A DNA stretch of 39,690 nt, taken from assembly GCA_022736205.1 (NCBI GenBank), contig DZAT01000013.1, positions 1 to 39,690 of the forward strand. The letters are read 5' to 3'. Source of the DNA: Thiomicrospira cyclica (GTDB lineage Bacteria; Pseudomonadota; Gammaproteobacteria; Thiomicrospirales; Thiomicrospiraceae). How positions within the stretch are numbered: position 1 is the stretch's first letter; every line of letters starts with the position of its first letter. A program made the translations under genes and the position numbers. The notes under the pieces are model-generated. The model was not told the DNA's origin. It did no database searches and was given only the letters and a program-made list of their open reading frames with translations. Positions 16,843-25,812 of this stretch are shown piece after piece.

Positions 16843-17361
16843 TTAAAACTGACCGCTGTTAAGCATAAACAGGATAAGTGCCGAAAAACCGAGCACAAAC
16901 ACCAACGCAAAAACCCATTCGGAAAAGCTACCTGTGCTGTAGGTTGCCAGTTGCAAGCGTGATTTGCCGTAGGGCCAAATGAGCGGAATTCCCGACTTAC
17001 TGCAACTGTCTACCAGAATGTGTAAGAGTGCCGAGGCAATAAACCCTAATGCAACGCACTCGGCATACCACGGCAAGTGTGCCTGATGCCAAATACCCCA
17101 TCCCAGTGCTAACCATAGTGGTATCCAATGGGTGAGGCTGCGATGTTTAAACAAGCGAGAAACTTCTTTTCCCCGAGCATTGCGTTTAACCCCTTCGAGC
17201 CAATCGGGTGCCGATGCCCCCATCATAATGCCGACTGTCCACAACAGGGCAACGATTGCTGCCGATTGCGTATAGGGTGACACTAAGTACCCCATTAGCA
17301 AGGCAACGGATAAGCTGGCAGCAAAGGTGGCGGCGGTAATACGATGTCCTGTTTTGGTCAT
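16843..17361 (-). CDS. DUF457 / YdjM-type inner membrane protein
   Basis: 172-aa membrane protein of the YdjM/DUF457 family, often annotated as a metal-dependent hydrolase. His and Asp residues are conserved on and between the helices: ASAPDW near residue 50, FKHRSLTHWI near 71-80 and LLHILVDSCSKSGIPLIWP near 112-130. These could form a metal site. About four TM segments are visible. No enzymatic activity can be assigned from sequence. ATG 17361 is followed directly by MTKTGHRI, typical for the family. Confidence 0.75.
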   Translation of the reverse strand: MTKTGHRITAATFAASLSVALLMGYLVSPYTQSAAIVALLWTVGIMMGASAPDWLEGVKRNARGKEVSRLFKHRSLTHWIPLWLALGWGIWHQAHLPWYAECVALGFIASALLHILVDSCSKSGIPLIWPYGKSRLQLATYSTGSFSEWVFALVFVLGFSALILFMLNSGQF

Positions 17362-17440
17362 GTTTTGCTTTATTTTATGAATGGTAAGCGGATGGTAGCA
17401 TAAAAAAAGCGCTTAACCCCCTTTCTTTTGTCTGTGCTTG

Positions 17441-17449
17441 TGCTAAAGT
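17441..17449 (+). promoter_or_regulatory. Putative extended -10 promoter for tviB
   Basis: TG-C-TAAAGT (17441-17449) matches an extended -10 element with no good -35. It is about 60 bp before the GTG start. Confidence 0.3.
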
Positions 17450-17507
17450 TAAACCTGATACCCGTGTGGTGTTTTTTACTGTATTTTTGCTTGTAAGGAG
17501 CGTGCTT

Positions 17508-18779
17508 GTGAATCTTTCCAATGTTCGTATTGGTATCGTCGGTTTGGGTTATGTTGGCTTGCCATTGGCAGTTGAGTTTGGCAAAAAGTTCGATGTGGTC
17601 GGTTTCGATATTCATCAAGCACGTATCGAAGCATTAAGAGCAGGTCACGATCACACGTTAGAAGTGTCAGATGAAGAACTCAGTGAAGCGGTGAAGCTTA
17701 CCTATACTGCTAGCTTAGAAGATATTCGTCCATGTAATGTGTACATCGTGACAGTGCCAACACCGATTGATGAGCATAAGTCACCCGATTTTACGCCGTT
17801 AATTAAAGCGAGCGAGTCGCTATCTAAAGTGCTTAAGCGTGGCGACGTGGTGATTTATGAATCAACCGTATACCCAGGCGCAACCGAAGAAGTTTGTGTG
17901 CCATTACTCGAAAAGAGTGGCTTAAAGTTTAACGAAGATTTTTATTGTGGTTACAGCCCAGAACGTATTAACCCTGGTGATAAACAGCACCGCGTGATTA
18001 ACATTCTTAAAGTTACCTCTGGCTCAACACCAGAAGTCGCTGACTTTGTCGATGAACTCTATCGCAGCATTATTATTGCTGGTACCCATAAAGCCAGCAG
18101 CATGAAAGTGGCTGAAGCGGCTAAAGTCATCGAAAACACCCAGCGCGATGTGAACATTGCTTTAATTAACGAGTTGGCACTGATTTTTAACCGCTTAGGC
18201 ATCGATACAGAAGAAGTATTGAAAGCAGCGGGTACTAAGTGGAATTTCTTACCTTTCCGTCCCGGTTTGGTGGGTGGTCACTGTATCGGTGTTGATCCTT
18301 ACTACCTCACTTTTAAGGCGCAAGCGGTCGGTTACAACCCAGAAATCATCCTTGCGGGTCGTCGCTTAAACGACAACATGGGTGCATATGTGGTGCAGCA
18401 AATCGTGAAGATGATGTTGAAAAAGAAAATCAATGTCATGGGGTCGCGCATTTTAATTTTAGGCTTAACGTTTAAAGAAGATTGCCCAGACGTGCGCAAC
18501 ACGCGTATTGTCGATATGGTCAAAGAGTTTGCTGAATACGAAACGCAGGTCGATGTGTACGATCCGTGGGCAGATAAAGCAGAAACCAAGCATGAATATG
18601 GTATTGATTTGATTGATATGCCACAAGCCAATACATATGACGCGGTCATCTTAGCGGTTAAGCATCATCAGTTTATCGAGATGGGCGCAAAAGGTATCCG
18701 TGCCTTCGGTAAAGATCCGCATGTCTTGTTCGATGTGAAGTATGTGCTGGGTCGTGACGAAGTAGACGGTCGTCTGTAA
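17508..18779 (+). CDS. tviB: UDP-N-acetyl-hexosamine 6-dehydrogenase (TviB/VipA-like)
   Basis: 423-aa nucleotide-sugar dehydrogenase that oxidises C6 of a UDP-HexNAc (or UDP-hexose) to the uronic acid, using NAD+. The N-terminal Rossmann motif is [10 protein letters not shown], followed by TVPTPID, the [11 protein letters not shown] and [10 protein letters not shown] regions and the catalytic Cys259 in [13 protein letters not shown]-terminal UDP-binding domain contains [15 protein letters not shown]. The pattern is closest to the TviB/WbpO group that makes UDP-GalNAcA, but substrate cannot be fixed by eye. The start is GTG 17508: AAGGAG (17495-17500) lies exactly 7 bp before it, while upstream in-frame GTGs lack an RBS. 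It feeds surface polysaccharide with the epimerase at 19451. Confidence 0.85.
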   Translation: MNLSNVRIGIVGLGYVGLPLAVEFGKKFDVVGFDIHQARIEALRAGHDHTLEVSDEELSEAVKLTYTASLEDIRPCNVYIVTVPTPIDEHKSPDFTPLIKASESLSKVLKRGDVVIYESTVYPGATEEVCVPLLEKSGLKFNEDFYCGYSPERINPGDKQHRVINILKVTSGSTPEVADFVDELYRSIIIAGTHKASSMKVAEAAKVIENTQRDVNIALINELALIFNRLGIDTEEVLKAAGTKWNFLPFRPGLVGGHCIGVDPYYLTFKAQAVGYNPEIILAGRRLNDNMGAYVVQQIVKMMLKKKINVMGSRILILGLTFKEDCPDVRNTRIVDMVKEFAEYETQVDVYDPWADKAETKHEYGIDLIDMPQANTYDAVILAVKHHQFIEMGAKGIRAFGKDPHVLFDVKYVLGRDEVDGRL

Positions 18780-18904
18780 AAACCGATTACGCTGGCATCT
18801 TGCGTTGTTGCTTCGGTTCTTGCACTGCGTTGTGTACTTTTTGTACACGCCTTGTGTCTGCGATCCTTGCGCCTAGCAATTTTGCCAGCTCACGACGGTT
18901 TTTT
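18778..18904. repeat. Dispersed palindromic repeat, copy A
   Basis: Imperfect nested palindrome of about 127 bp. Outer arms are AAAAACCG / CGGTTTTTT, inner arms GCTGGCA / TGCCAGC, and the core is GTGTAC-T5-GTACAC. It starts within the tviB stop codon. Blocks such as CTGCGTTGTGTAC, GTACACGCCTTG and TTGCGCCTAGCA recur in copy B (26137-26259). It ends in a T run, so it could also terminate transcription. Confidence 0.75.
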
Positions 18905-18923
18905 AGATTGTTGACGGGTTAAT

Positions 18924-18947
18924 GAAACGCACCTTCGGGTGCGTTTC
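18924..18947 (+). terminator. Perfect UUCG hairpin upstream of slyD
   Basis: 10-bp perfect stem, GAAACGCACC / GGTGCGTTTC, closed by a TTCG tetraloop. There is no long T tract (TATTAT follows), so it may be a terminator or an mRNA-stabilising hairpin in the slyD leader. Confidence 0.55.
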
Positions 18948-18970
18948 TATTATCAACAAAAGGAAATAAA

Positions 18971-19450
18971 ATGTTAATCGAAAAAAACACCGTGGTAACC
19001 CTGCGTTACAGCGTTAAAGATGTCGAAGACGTAACCGTCGATGCAGGCGAACAGCCGTTGCAGTATTTGCATGGCGACTATGATGGTATTTTCCCGCTCA
19101 TCGAAGAAGCCCTAGAAGGCAAAGCGGTTGGCGAAACCATCGAGATTAATTTACAGCCCGAAGATGCCTTTGGTTTGTATCAGGTCGAGTTGATGAAAAT
19201 TGAGCAGCGCAGCCTGTTTCCTGCCGATTTAGAAGTGGGTACGATGTTTGAAGGCAAGCCAGAAGGCGGCACGGATGACGACATCGTGATTTATCGTGTG
19301 ACCGATATTGGCGAAGAAACCGTCATTGTCGATGGTAATCATCCGCTGGCAGGCGTACCATTGGTATTTGCAGCCGAGGTGATTGACGTTCGCGCGGCAA
19401 CGGCACAAGAAATTGAACATCAACACGTACATAATGGAGAGTGTCATTAA
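18971..19450 (+). CDS. slyD: FKBP-type peptidyl-prolyl isomerase SlyD
   Basis: 159-aa FKBP-fold prolyl isomerase and chaperone of the SlyD group, cytoplasmic. FKBP flanks YLHGDYDGIFPLIEEALEG (about 33-51) and the C-terminal NHPLAGVPLVFAAEV signature are clear. The insert-in-flap domain lies between them (about 65-115). A short His/Cys-containing tail (EHQHVHNGECH) resembles, in reduced form, the metal-binding tail of E. coli SlyD. RBS AAAGGAAA precedes the ATG. The stop codon directly abuts the ATG of the epimerase, suggesting co-translation. Confidence 0.9.
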   Translation: MLIEKNTVVTLRYSVKDVEDVTVDAGEQPLQYLHGDYDGIFPLIEEALEGKAVGETIEINLQPEDAFGLYQVELMKIEQRSLFPADLEVGTMFEGKPEGGTDDDIVIYRVTDIGEETVIVDGNHPLAGVPLVFAAEVIDVRAATAQEIEHQHVHNGECH

Positions 19451-20458
19451 ATGAAAGTACTCGTAACTGGCGCAGCGGGATTTATTGGCTCGCATGTATC
19501 GCATATTTTGTTAGACAGAGGCGACACCGTTGTCGGGCTAGATAATATCAACGATTATTACGACGTTAACCTCAAGTTAGCGCGTTTAGCGCGACTTGAA
19601 GCCAAGCCCAATTTTAGCATCGTTAAGTTCGACTTAGCCGATCGTGCTGCGATGGAAGCGCTATTCGAAACAGAAAAATTCGATAAGGTGGTGCATTTAG
19701 CGGCACAGGCTGGGGTGCGTTATTCCATCGAAAACCCGCATGTGTATGTCGAGAGTAACATCACAGGGTTTTTGCATATCTTAGAAGGTTGTCGTCATCA
19801 TAACGTGCAGCATTTGGTTTATGCCAGTACCAGCTCGGTGTATGGTGCTAACGAAGCCATGCCATTTTCTGAGCATAACAGTGCCAATCACCCACTAACC
19901 TTGTATGCAGCAACCAAAAAAGCCAACGAGTTAATGGCGCATAGTTATTCGAACCTATTCAATCTGCCAACGACGGGCTTACGCTTCTTTACGGTGTATG
20001 GTCCGTGGGGTCGTCCTGATATGGCATTGTTTTTGTTTGCCAAAAACATCATCGAAGGCAAGCCGATTAATGTCTTTAACCACGGCAATCATACCCGCGA
20101 TTTTACCTTTGTCGATGACATCGCCAACGGCGTGGTAGCCGCGCTCGATCATAATGCGCAGCCGAATCTCGACTGGGACGGAATGAACCCAGATCCAGCC
20201 ACCAGCAGAGCACCGTGGCGCGTGTATAACATCGGTAATAACCAACCTGTTAAGCTAATGCGTTATATCGAAGTGCTAGAAGAATGCTTGGGTAAAAAGG
20301 CAGAGTTGAACTTGTTGCCCCTACAGGCAGGCGATGTGCCCGATACCTTTGCTAATGCCGAAAACCTCATTAAAGATGTCGGCTACACACCGAATACACC
20401 TGTTGAAGAGGGTGTTCGTCGGTTTGTGCAGTGGTATCGTGAGTATTACAAAGTTTAA
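19451..20458 (+). CDS. NAD-dependent UDP-sugar epimerase (UDP-glucuronate 4-epimerase-like)
   Basis: 335-aa extended short-chain dehydrogenase. It has the glycine motif GAAGFIG (7-13), a catalytic Ser/Thr in STSSVYG and YAATK as the Tyr-x-x-x-Lys pair. The N-terminal [16 protein letters not shown] segment is characteristic of the UDP-glucuronate epimerase group. It probably interconverts a UDP-uronate (GlcA/GalA or the N-acetyl form) made by the dehydrogenase at 17508, providing acidic sugar for capsule or O-antigen. It starts on the base after the slyD stop and is followed by a strong terminator. Confidence 0.87.
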   Translation: MKVLVTGAAGFIGSHVSHILLDRGDTVVGLDNINDYYDVNLKLARLARLEAKPNFSIVKFDLADRAAMEALFETEKFDKVVHLAAQAGVRYSIENPHVYVESNITGFLHILEGCRHHNVQHLVYASTSSVYGANEAMPFSEHNSANHPLTLYAATKKANELMAHSYSNLFNLPTTGLRFFTVYGPWGRPDMALFLFAKNIIEGKPINVFNHGNHTRDFTFVDDIANGVVAALDHNAQPNLDWDGMNPDPATSRAPWRVYNIGNNQPVKLMRYIEVLEECLGKKAELNLLPLQAGDVPDTFANAENLIKDVGYTPNTPVEEGVRRFVQWYREYYKV

Positions 20459-20462
20459 CGAT

Positions 20463-20488
20463 AAAAGGGGTGCATCAGCACCCCTTTT
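20463..20488 (+). terminator. Intrinsic terminator after the epimerase gene
   Basis: Perfect 11-bp stem AAAAGGGGTGC / GCACCCCTTTT around an ATCA loop, 5 bp after the stop codon. It ends the tviB-slyD-epimerase unit. The rest of 20489-20713 holds only the weak promoter candidate listed next. Confidence 0.88.
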
Positions 20489-20613
20489 GCTTGATGCAGA
20501 AATAAAATGAAAGAATGCGTGGTTAAGACGTATCTTGTGGTTTTTGAACAAGAAGCATCAATAAAAAAAGTGTCACAAGTCGCTACATTCGCGTAGGAAT
20601 GTACCCATTAACG

Positions 20614-20622
20614 TGCTAGACT
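20614..20622 (+). promoter_or_regulatory. Putative extended -10 promoter for the V4R/kinase operon
   Basis: TG-C-TAGACT (20614-20622) resembles the TGCTAGAAT elements found in the two ops leaders. There is no convincing -35. About 90 bp before the first gene. Confidence 0.3.
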
Positions 20623-20713
20623 AATCTTTGTCATCAATAAAAATGAGAAGATGATTAAAAACGCTTAATGACGTTAATTCCATGAATGATACTGCCCACA
20701 AGGGGATACTGCT

Positions 20714-20938
20714 GTGAAAGATGCTAAACACATTTTTAGTTGCGCGATTGCCAATGGCGAAGCGAAAATTGTCGACCGTATTTTGGTGCGTGTTTTGCCC
20801 GAACTCATTAAATCGAATCAAAAGCTAACCTCCGAGAGTATCCTTACGTCGGAGTCTATCGAGGTGTCGGACGAGCTTTATGATTATATCCGTTCGGTGG
20901 CTCAAGAGCTGACGGGCTTAACCTGCTGCGAAGCCTGA
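20714..20938 (+). CDS. Small hypothetical protein upstream of the V4R-like sensor
   Basis: 74-aa protein, not recognised. It starts with GTG 20714, with AAGGGG as RBS about 10 bp upstream. The N-terminal 35 residues look helical (AKIVDRILVRVLPELIKSN). A repeated TSESI (twice) lies in the middle and a Cys-Cys pair near the end (TGLTCCEA). It has no TM segment or signal peptide. Its stop is 10 bp before the V4R-like gene, so the two are surely co-expressed. A role as a small partner of the sensor or kinase is only a guess from context. Confidence 0.6.
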   Translation: MKDAKHIFSCAIANGEAKIVDRILVRVLPELIKSNQKLTSESILTSESIEVSDELYDYIRSVAQELTGLTCCEA

Positions 20939-20948
20939 GGTGGTTGCT

Positions 20949-22178
20949 ATGTTTGATATTAATCGATATGTTTTTGATAAAGAACATAACTGCTTAGACG
21001 TGGCAGGCGAGGCGATGATTTTTCATTGTCATCATTATGTGAACTACCTTCAGCGTTCTATTTTGGATGCGACCTATATTGACAGTCGTCGTTTTCTCAT
21101 TGGTTCTGCTGCCGATGCGGTTTATCATCAGTTAAGCAACTTGTGTCAGGAGCTTGATGTTGCGCAAAGTAAGCAGATGGCTGAGTCGATGTATAAAACC
21201 TTTGGTTATGGGTTAATCGACTTATCTGATATGACTGAAGAAGGCATAACCTTACGTACGTATAAGTCGTTTTTTTCTAAGACATGGCTGATGAAGTTTG
21301 GGCGTAGCGATAAGCCAGTCGACTATTACACGACGGGTTATCTTGCGGCTGCTTACGCGGTTATTTATCAGAAGCAATTATCAGAAATTGTTGCCGAGCA
21401 GACCGCTTGTATGTCGTGCGGTGCCGAGCAAAACACGCACGAGATTCGTTGCGGAGAAGGCAACTTTGCTACTTATCCTGCCAAGCAAGTGACCCTGTTT
21501 AAAGATGTGCCTAAGGTGTCGATTGGTTGGGAGCACGAAGACACGGTTACCAATGCATTTTTAGGAGCGCATGCTACCTTTGTTGGCAACGAAGAAGGCT
21601 TGATTCCTGCCTTTGGTGTTTATTTGGTACGCAACCAGAGTGATTACATTAACCGCTTACAGTTCGAGTTCGTGCGTGCCATGAGCGAGGTTGCGGGCGA
21701 GTATGGCGAAACCTTGGCGGCAGAGTTACTGCTAGAGTCGGGTCATGCTTGTGGCTTCTTTACTTACGGCGGTGTCATGACATCGGAAGAGTGGAACACG
21801 GTGGTTAAACCGCTGCTTAAAACCAAAGAAGACTGGATTAAAGGTTTGGCTTCGTTGGTGAACACCATGGGCTGGGGCTATCACACAGCGGTAGAATTGT
21901 CGAAAGACCGCGCGGTTTTTCGCAACTATAACGACTTCGAAGACCTAAGTTACATGCGTCTTTATGGCGAAAGTAAATATCCCATTCATTGGGCAAATAG
22001 TGGTGGGTTTACGGGTCTCATGCAGCTGGTTTACAACACCGACTTGGTCGAAGGGGAAGTGATCAACACCGAAGAAGGCTTCCGCCAGATGCGTCGCGCT
22101 AAAGCCAAGTACAAAACCAATATGACCAAAGGCATTGCTTGCGGTGACGATTATTTAGAAGTTGAAATATCCTTGTAA
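20949..22178 (+). CDS. Protein with two V4R-like sensory domains
   Basis: 409-aa soluble protein. Both halves follow the V4R (4-vinyl reductase) small-molecule-binding pattern. The first (about 20-170) has FGYGLIDL, a dimer-like helix region and a Cys cluster Cys154-x-x-Cys157 ... Cys168. The second (about 235-407) has a parallel MGWGYHTAVEL segment and ends ACGDDYLEVEI, aligning with the end of the first half. V4R domains bind hydrophobic ligands, often with a Cys-coordinated zinc, as in the DmpR/XylR sensors. The second half keeps fewer Cys. ATG 20949 is chosen because GAGG lies 8 bp upstream; the GTG at 20940 lacks an RBS. No output domain is fused; the signal could pass to the kinase encoded 14 bp downstream (inference). 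Confidence 0.6.
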   Translation: MFDINRYVFDKEHNCLDVAGEAMIFHCHHYVNYLQRSILDATYIDSRRFLIGSAADAVYHQLSNLCQELDVAQSKQMAESMYKTFGYGLIDLSDMTEEGITLRTYKSFFSKTWLMKFGRSDKPVDYYTTGYLAAAYAVIYQKQLSEIVAEQTACMSCGAEQNTHEIRCGEGNFATYPAKQVTLFKDVPKVSIGWEHEDTVTNAFLGAHATFVGNEEGLIPAFGVYLVRNQSDYINRLQFEFVRAMSEVAGEYGETLAAELLLESGHACGFFTYGGVMTSEEWNTVVKPLLKTKEDWIKGLASLVNTMGWGYHTAVELSKDRAVFRNYNDFEDLSYMRLYGESKYPIHWANSGGFTGLMQLVYNTDLVEGEVINTEEGFRQMRRAKAKYKTNMTKGIACGDDYLEVEISL

Positions 22179-22192
22179 TACCTTAGGTTGCC

Positions 22193-24358
22193 ATGAAAGA
22201 CTTTTCTGATAACACCATTGCTTATTTTAAACGTTTGCACCAAGACTGGAAGCAAGTGAATGAAACAAGTCGTATTGACGATATTGCCAACTTGGCACTC
22301 AACTTTGCCGTCGATGTGTTGCGCTATCAGCGTTGTATTTTGTTTTTACACGACGATCAGTCGGGCTTGTTTAAGGTTGCCTACCATCGCGGTTACGACA
22401 ATCCCATGCAGCAGAAGGTATTAGGGATTGTTAATTTATTGTTATCTGGCGAAATCATCGAAACCTTACGTTTAAGCTCAGAACCCATGCTTCATACTGT
22501 CGATCAACCCTGCGAGCTGGTCGCAAAGTTGCTGAAAAGTCTGTTTTTAGAAGAAGCATTTATTGACTTGTTTGGTGGCGATGTCGAAGTACCTTACGGC
22601 ATGATGATTGTCGGCAATGTTCAAGGTCAGGAAGTTGTTACGCCTTTGGATAACTTGCTGGCACAGACAGCGCTGCAAAACATGATGACACATTTGTCGA
22701 ATGCGGTTAATACCACGACGTTTTATCGAGCGTGGGAGCAGGAAAAACAGCATTTACAAGACAATATTAGTGTCAGAACGACAGAGTTGCGTGAACAAAA
22801 AGAGCAATTCGAAGCGATTTATCATACCTCTAAAGATGGCATCGCTATTTTAGATGTGCACACAACAGCCTTTTTAGAAGCCAATGCCGCTTACCTCGAA
22901 ATGACAGGCTTTACGCGAGCAGAGTTGCTGCGTACCAGTTGCTTTATGTTAACTTTGCCAGAAGATTTAGAGCGGAGTAAAGCCACATTGCAACGCGTGA
23001 TTAGCGACGGCTCTGTGAAAGACTTCATCAAAACCTGTGTGGTTAAAGGCGGCAAACAGCGCACGGTTAATATGTCGCTGGCATTGATGCACGATAATCA
23101 GCACATATTGGTTACGTCTAAAGATATGACCGACCACTATCAGCTCGAAAAAGAGTTGCGCCAGTTGACGAACAACTTAGAAAGCAAAGTTGCGAAAAGA
23201 ACCCAAGAGTTGGCAGGTGCACTTGAAGAGGCTCGCGCTGCTACCATTGCTAAAAGTGATTTTTTGGCAACCATGAGCCACGAAATCCGCACCCCCATGA
23301 ATGGTGTGCTTGGCATGACAAACTTACTGCTAGATACGCCCCTGAATGCAGAGCAACAGCATTTAATTAGCGTTTTACAAAGCAGCGGTCAAACTTTGCT
23401 CACCATTATTAATGATATTTTGGATTTTTCTAAAATAGAAGCAGGTAAGCTGGTGTTAGAGCAGGTGCCACTCAGCTTGCAAGGTCTGGTAACCGAGGTT
23501 GGCGACTTGTTTTATGGTCAGTCTAAGGCGAAGGGATTGGCGCTGCATGTCCAGATTGCGCCAGATTTACCGCAGCATGTTTTAGGCGATGCGACGCGCT
23601 TGCGCCAAGTGTTATTTAATTTATTATCGAATGCGATTAAATTTACCCATCAAGGCGAGATTGTTTTAACCCTGTCTCGAACCGATCAGAAAGACCGCTA
23701 TCAAATCAGTATCCGTGACACAGGAATCGGCATGACCAAAACGGTGCAGTCAAAATTGTTCACCGCCTTTACGCAAGCCGATGCATCCATCACGCGTCAG
23801 TATGGTGGTACAGGATTAGGCTTGGCGATTTGTGGTCGGCTGGTTGGTTTAATGTATGGTCTTATTTGGGTCGATAGCCAATTGGGCGAAGGGTCTGTCT
23901 TTTCGTTTACCTTTCATGCCCCAACGATTGATGTTGCGCCTGCTGCTTTGCGTCCCTCAGACGTTGTCAGCCATAGATTATCGAGCCTATCGGTGTTGCT
24001 GGTTGAAGATAACGCAGTCAATCGACTGTTGGCAACCAAGTTTTTACAGCGTTTGTCGATTCATCCCGATACCGCTAACGATGGTTTAGAGGCGTTAAAA
24101 GCCGTCGAACAAAAAAGCTATGATGTGATCTTAATGGATATGCAAATGCCCAATATGGACGGGCTAACAGCCACGCGTCATATTCGACAACGATCTCATA
24201 TTAATCAACCGCACATTATTGCCCTGACCGCAAACGCTTTTGCCGAAGACCAGCAGGCCTGCTCTGATGCAGGCATGGATGATTTTGTGAGCAAGCCCAT
24301 CGACTTTGAGCGGTTAACGGCTTTATTGTCGCGTGTTGCGCAATCTTGTCTGGTTTAG
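22193..24358 (+). CDS. Cytoplasmic hybrid histidine kinase (GAF-PAS-HisKA-HATPase-REC)
   Basis: 721-aa hybrid kinase without TM segments. It has a GAF-like N-terminus (about 20-175), a coiled linker and PAS at about 205-315. A second coiled coil leads into HisKA (MSHEIRTP, His363), then the HATPase (N box Asn480, DTGIGM at 509-514, GTGLGLAI at 539-546). The C-terminal receiver has EDN at 605-607, phospho-acceptor Asp649 (MDMQMPNMDG) and Lys701. All catalytic residues are intact. It follows the V4R-like gene after 14 bp and probably receives input from it. It ends in TAG. The frame stays open into the next gene, but that gene has its own strong RBS. No HPt or response regulator is adjacent. 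Confidence 0.9.
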   Translation: MKDFSDNTIAYFKRLHQDWKQVNETSRIDDIANLALNFAVDVLRYQRCILFLHDDQSGLFKVAYHRGYDNPMQQKVLGIVNLLLSGEIIETLRLSSEPMLHTVDQPCELVAKLLKSLFLEEAFIDLFGGDVEVPYGMMIVGNVQGQEVVTPLDNLLAQTALQNMMTHLSNAVNTTTFYRAWEQEKQHLQDNISVRTTELREQKEQFEAIYHTSKDGIAILDVHTTAFLEANAAYLEMTGFTRAELLRTSCFMLTLPEDLERSKATLQRVISDGSVKDFIKTCVVKGGKQRTVNMSLALMHDNQHILVTSKDMTDHYQLEKELRQLTNNLESKVAKRTQELAGALEEARAATIAKSDFLATMSHEIRTPMNGVLGMTNLLLDTPLNAEQQHLISVLQSSGQTLLTIINDILDFSKIEAGKLVLEQVPLSLQGLVTEVGDLFYGQSKAKGLALHVQIAPDLPQHVLGDATRLRQVLFNLLSNAIKFTHQGEIVLTLSRTDQKDRYQISIRDTGIGMTKTVQSKLFTAFTQADASITRQYGGTGLGLAICGRLVGLMYGLIWVDSQLGEGSVFSFTFHAPTIDVAPAALRPSDVVSHRLSSLSVLLVEDNAVNRLLATKFLQRLSIHPDTANDGLEALKAVEQKSYDVILMDMQMPNMDGLTATRHIRQRSHINQPHIIALTANAFAEDQQACSDAGMDDFVSKPIDFERLTALLSRVAQSCLV

Positions 24359-24400
24359 CGCGTTCGAGCGCGTCAACACGCACACAAGAGGAGTGACATT

Positions 24401-24832
24401 ATGCCCCCATTCTTACAACCCGTTGCAGATAAACTAGAACGCTTTGGTTGGTTTTTGCGTATTATTTTTATTGGGCTAATGAGCCTATATCTGGTGGTGG
24501 CAATCGGTAGTTTAGCGGTTAAATTGTTTGCCACGCTCGCGAGTCAAGGTGCGCCCGAGTTCGACTTGTTGCAAGTGGTGCTCAATGATGCGTTATTGGT
24601 CTTAATTGTTATGGCAATTGTGCGTACTTTATTTATCTATAATAGTTTTGAATATGCCCTTACTTTTTTAGAAGTCGGCTTTGTGGTGATTTTACGAAAA
24701 CTGATTTTATTAGAAACCACGCCAGAAACAGCATGGGTATTGCTGGTCTTGGGGGTGGTTTCGACGCTTTTTTTCGGCATGATTTTGTATACTCATTACC
24801 TTAAACGAGACGTTGACGGTCTTGCGCCTTAA
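24401..24832 (+). CDS. PsiE-family membrane protein (phosphate-starvation-inducible type)
   Basis: 143-aa inner-membrane protein with four hydrophobic helices (about 18-42, 58-82, 86-106, 110-132). The FEYALTFLEVGFVVILRKLILLE region resembles PsiE. Biochemical function of the family is unknown; E. coli psiE is induced by phosphate starvation. RBS AGAGGAG lies 9 bp before the ATG. Its proximity to polyphosphate:AMP phosphotransferase (26.3 kb) fits a phosphate theme but proves nothing. Confidence 0.7.
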   Translation: MPPFLQPVADKLERFGWFLRIIFIGLMSLYLVVAIGSLAVKLFATLASQGAPEFDLLQVVLNDALLVLIVMAIVRTLFIYNSFEYALTFLEVGFVVILRKLILLETTPETAWVLLVLGVVSTLFFGMILYTHYLKRDVDGLAP

Positions 24833-24957
24833 TTTGTTTTTTCGTCATAGCATCGTTAAGAAAAAAGATATGTTTAGATCGTCCCTGAAACCGATAGTGA
24901 TGCTCGAACGGCGTGTTCAAGTATTGGGTACTTTATCTTATTGGGCAGAGAAAAACA

Positions 24958-25812
24958 GTGCGTAAAATAGTCTCCCCTTATCTTCGCTTAATGCGCCTCG
25001 ATAAACCTGTTGGTACTTATTTGGTGTTGCTCCCCGCCTTAGTCGCTTTGTGGTTAGCGGCAGGTGGTCTGCCTGATTTATGGACATTGCTTGTGTTTAT
25101 TGCGGGTGCTTTTGTGATGCGCTCGGCGGGGTGTGTCATTAACGATTATGCTGATCGTCATTGGGATGGTGCGGTGGCGCGTACCTGCGACCGTCCGCTG
25201 GCGTGTGGCGAGATAACGCCTAAAGCGGCTTTGCGTCTGTTTATCGGCTTAGTGGTGATTGGTGGGCTGCTGGTTTTAACCTTGCGCTCAGAGGTGTTGC
25301 TGTGGGCTATTGGGGCGTTGGTGTTAGCGACCTTGTATCCTTTTACGAAACGCTGGACGTATTACCCTCAATTATTTCTCGGCTTGGCGTTCGCTTGGGC
25401 GATTCCGATGGCATTTGTGGCTATTTTGGGATACATGCCCCTTGGCGGCTGGTGGTTGTTTGTCGCAACGGTTATTTGGGCGCTGATTTACGATACTTGG
25501 TATGCACTGGTCGATCGAGATGATGATATTAAGGTTGGAATTAAGTCGACAGCAGTGTTGTTTGGTTCATATATTCGCCCGATCATTGCTGTGTTAATGT
25601 TGCTAATGCTGTTATGCTTATGGCAGTTAGGGCATGCCTTCGATTTGGCTGTTGCTTGGTGGTTGACCTTGTTTGCGGTCGCTGTGCACTTTGCTTGGCA
25701 ACAATGGTTAGTGGGCGATCAGCATCGAGAAACCGCTTTTATTGCCTTTAAAAATAATGTATGGATAGGAGTATTGCTATGGTTAGGCGTGGTGTCGTCG
25801 TTTCTTTGGTAA
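24958..25812 (+). CDS. ubiA: 4-hydroxybenzoate polyprenyltransferase
   Basis: 284-aa polytopic membrane prenyltransferase that attaches the polyprenyl tail to 4-hydroxybenzoate in ubiquinone synthesis. The first Asp-rich motif, NDYADRHWDGAVARTCDRPL, and the second, YDTWYALVDRDDDIKVGIKS, coordinate Mg-diphosphate. TM helices fill the rest. In the RPLACG motif Cys replaces the more usual Ser. The start is most likely GTG 24958, just before the family-typical YLRLMRLDKPVGTY; an in-frame GTG at 24913 is possible. The 3' end overlaps the lipoprotein gene by 34 bp. Confidence 0.92.
   Translation: MRKIVSPYLRLMRLDKPVGTYLVLLPALVALWLAAGGLPDLWTLLVFIAGAFVMRSAGCVINDYADRHWDGAVARTCDRPLACGEITPKAALRLFIGLVVIGGLLVLTLRSEVLLWAIGALVLATLYPFTKRWTYYPQLFLGLAFAWAIPMAFVAILGYMPLGGWWLFVATVIWALIYDTWYALVDRDDDIKVGIKSTAVLFGSYIRPIIAVLMLLMLLCLWQLGHAFDLAVAWWLTLFAVAVHFAWQQWLVGDQHRETAFIAFKNNVWIGVLLWLGVVSSFLW

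Noticed and set aside
24357..24371. CGCG-TTCGAG-CGCG mini-hairpin after the second kinase as terminator
   Set aside because: Stem of only 4 bp and no T tract.
24356..24403. HK2 and PsiE-like gene in the same frame across a TAG, possible readthrough fusion
   Set aside because: The kinase ends at a normal receiver-domain boundary and the PsiE-like gene has its own strong RBS (AGAGGAG), so the shared frame is probably chance.
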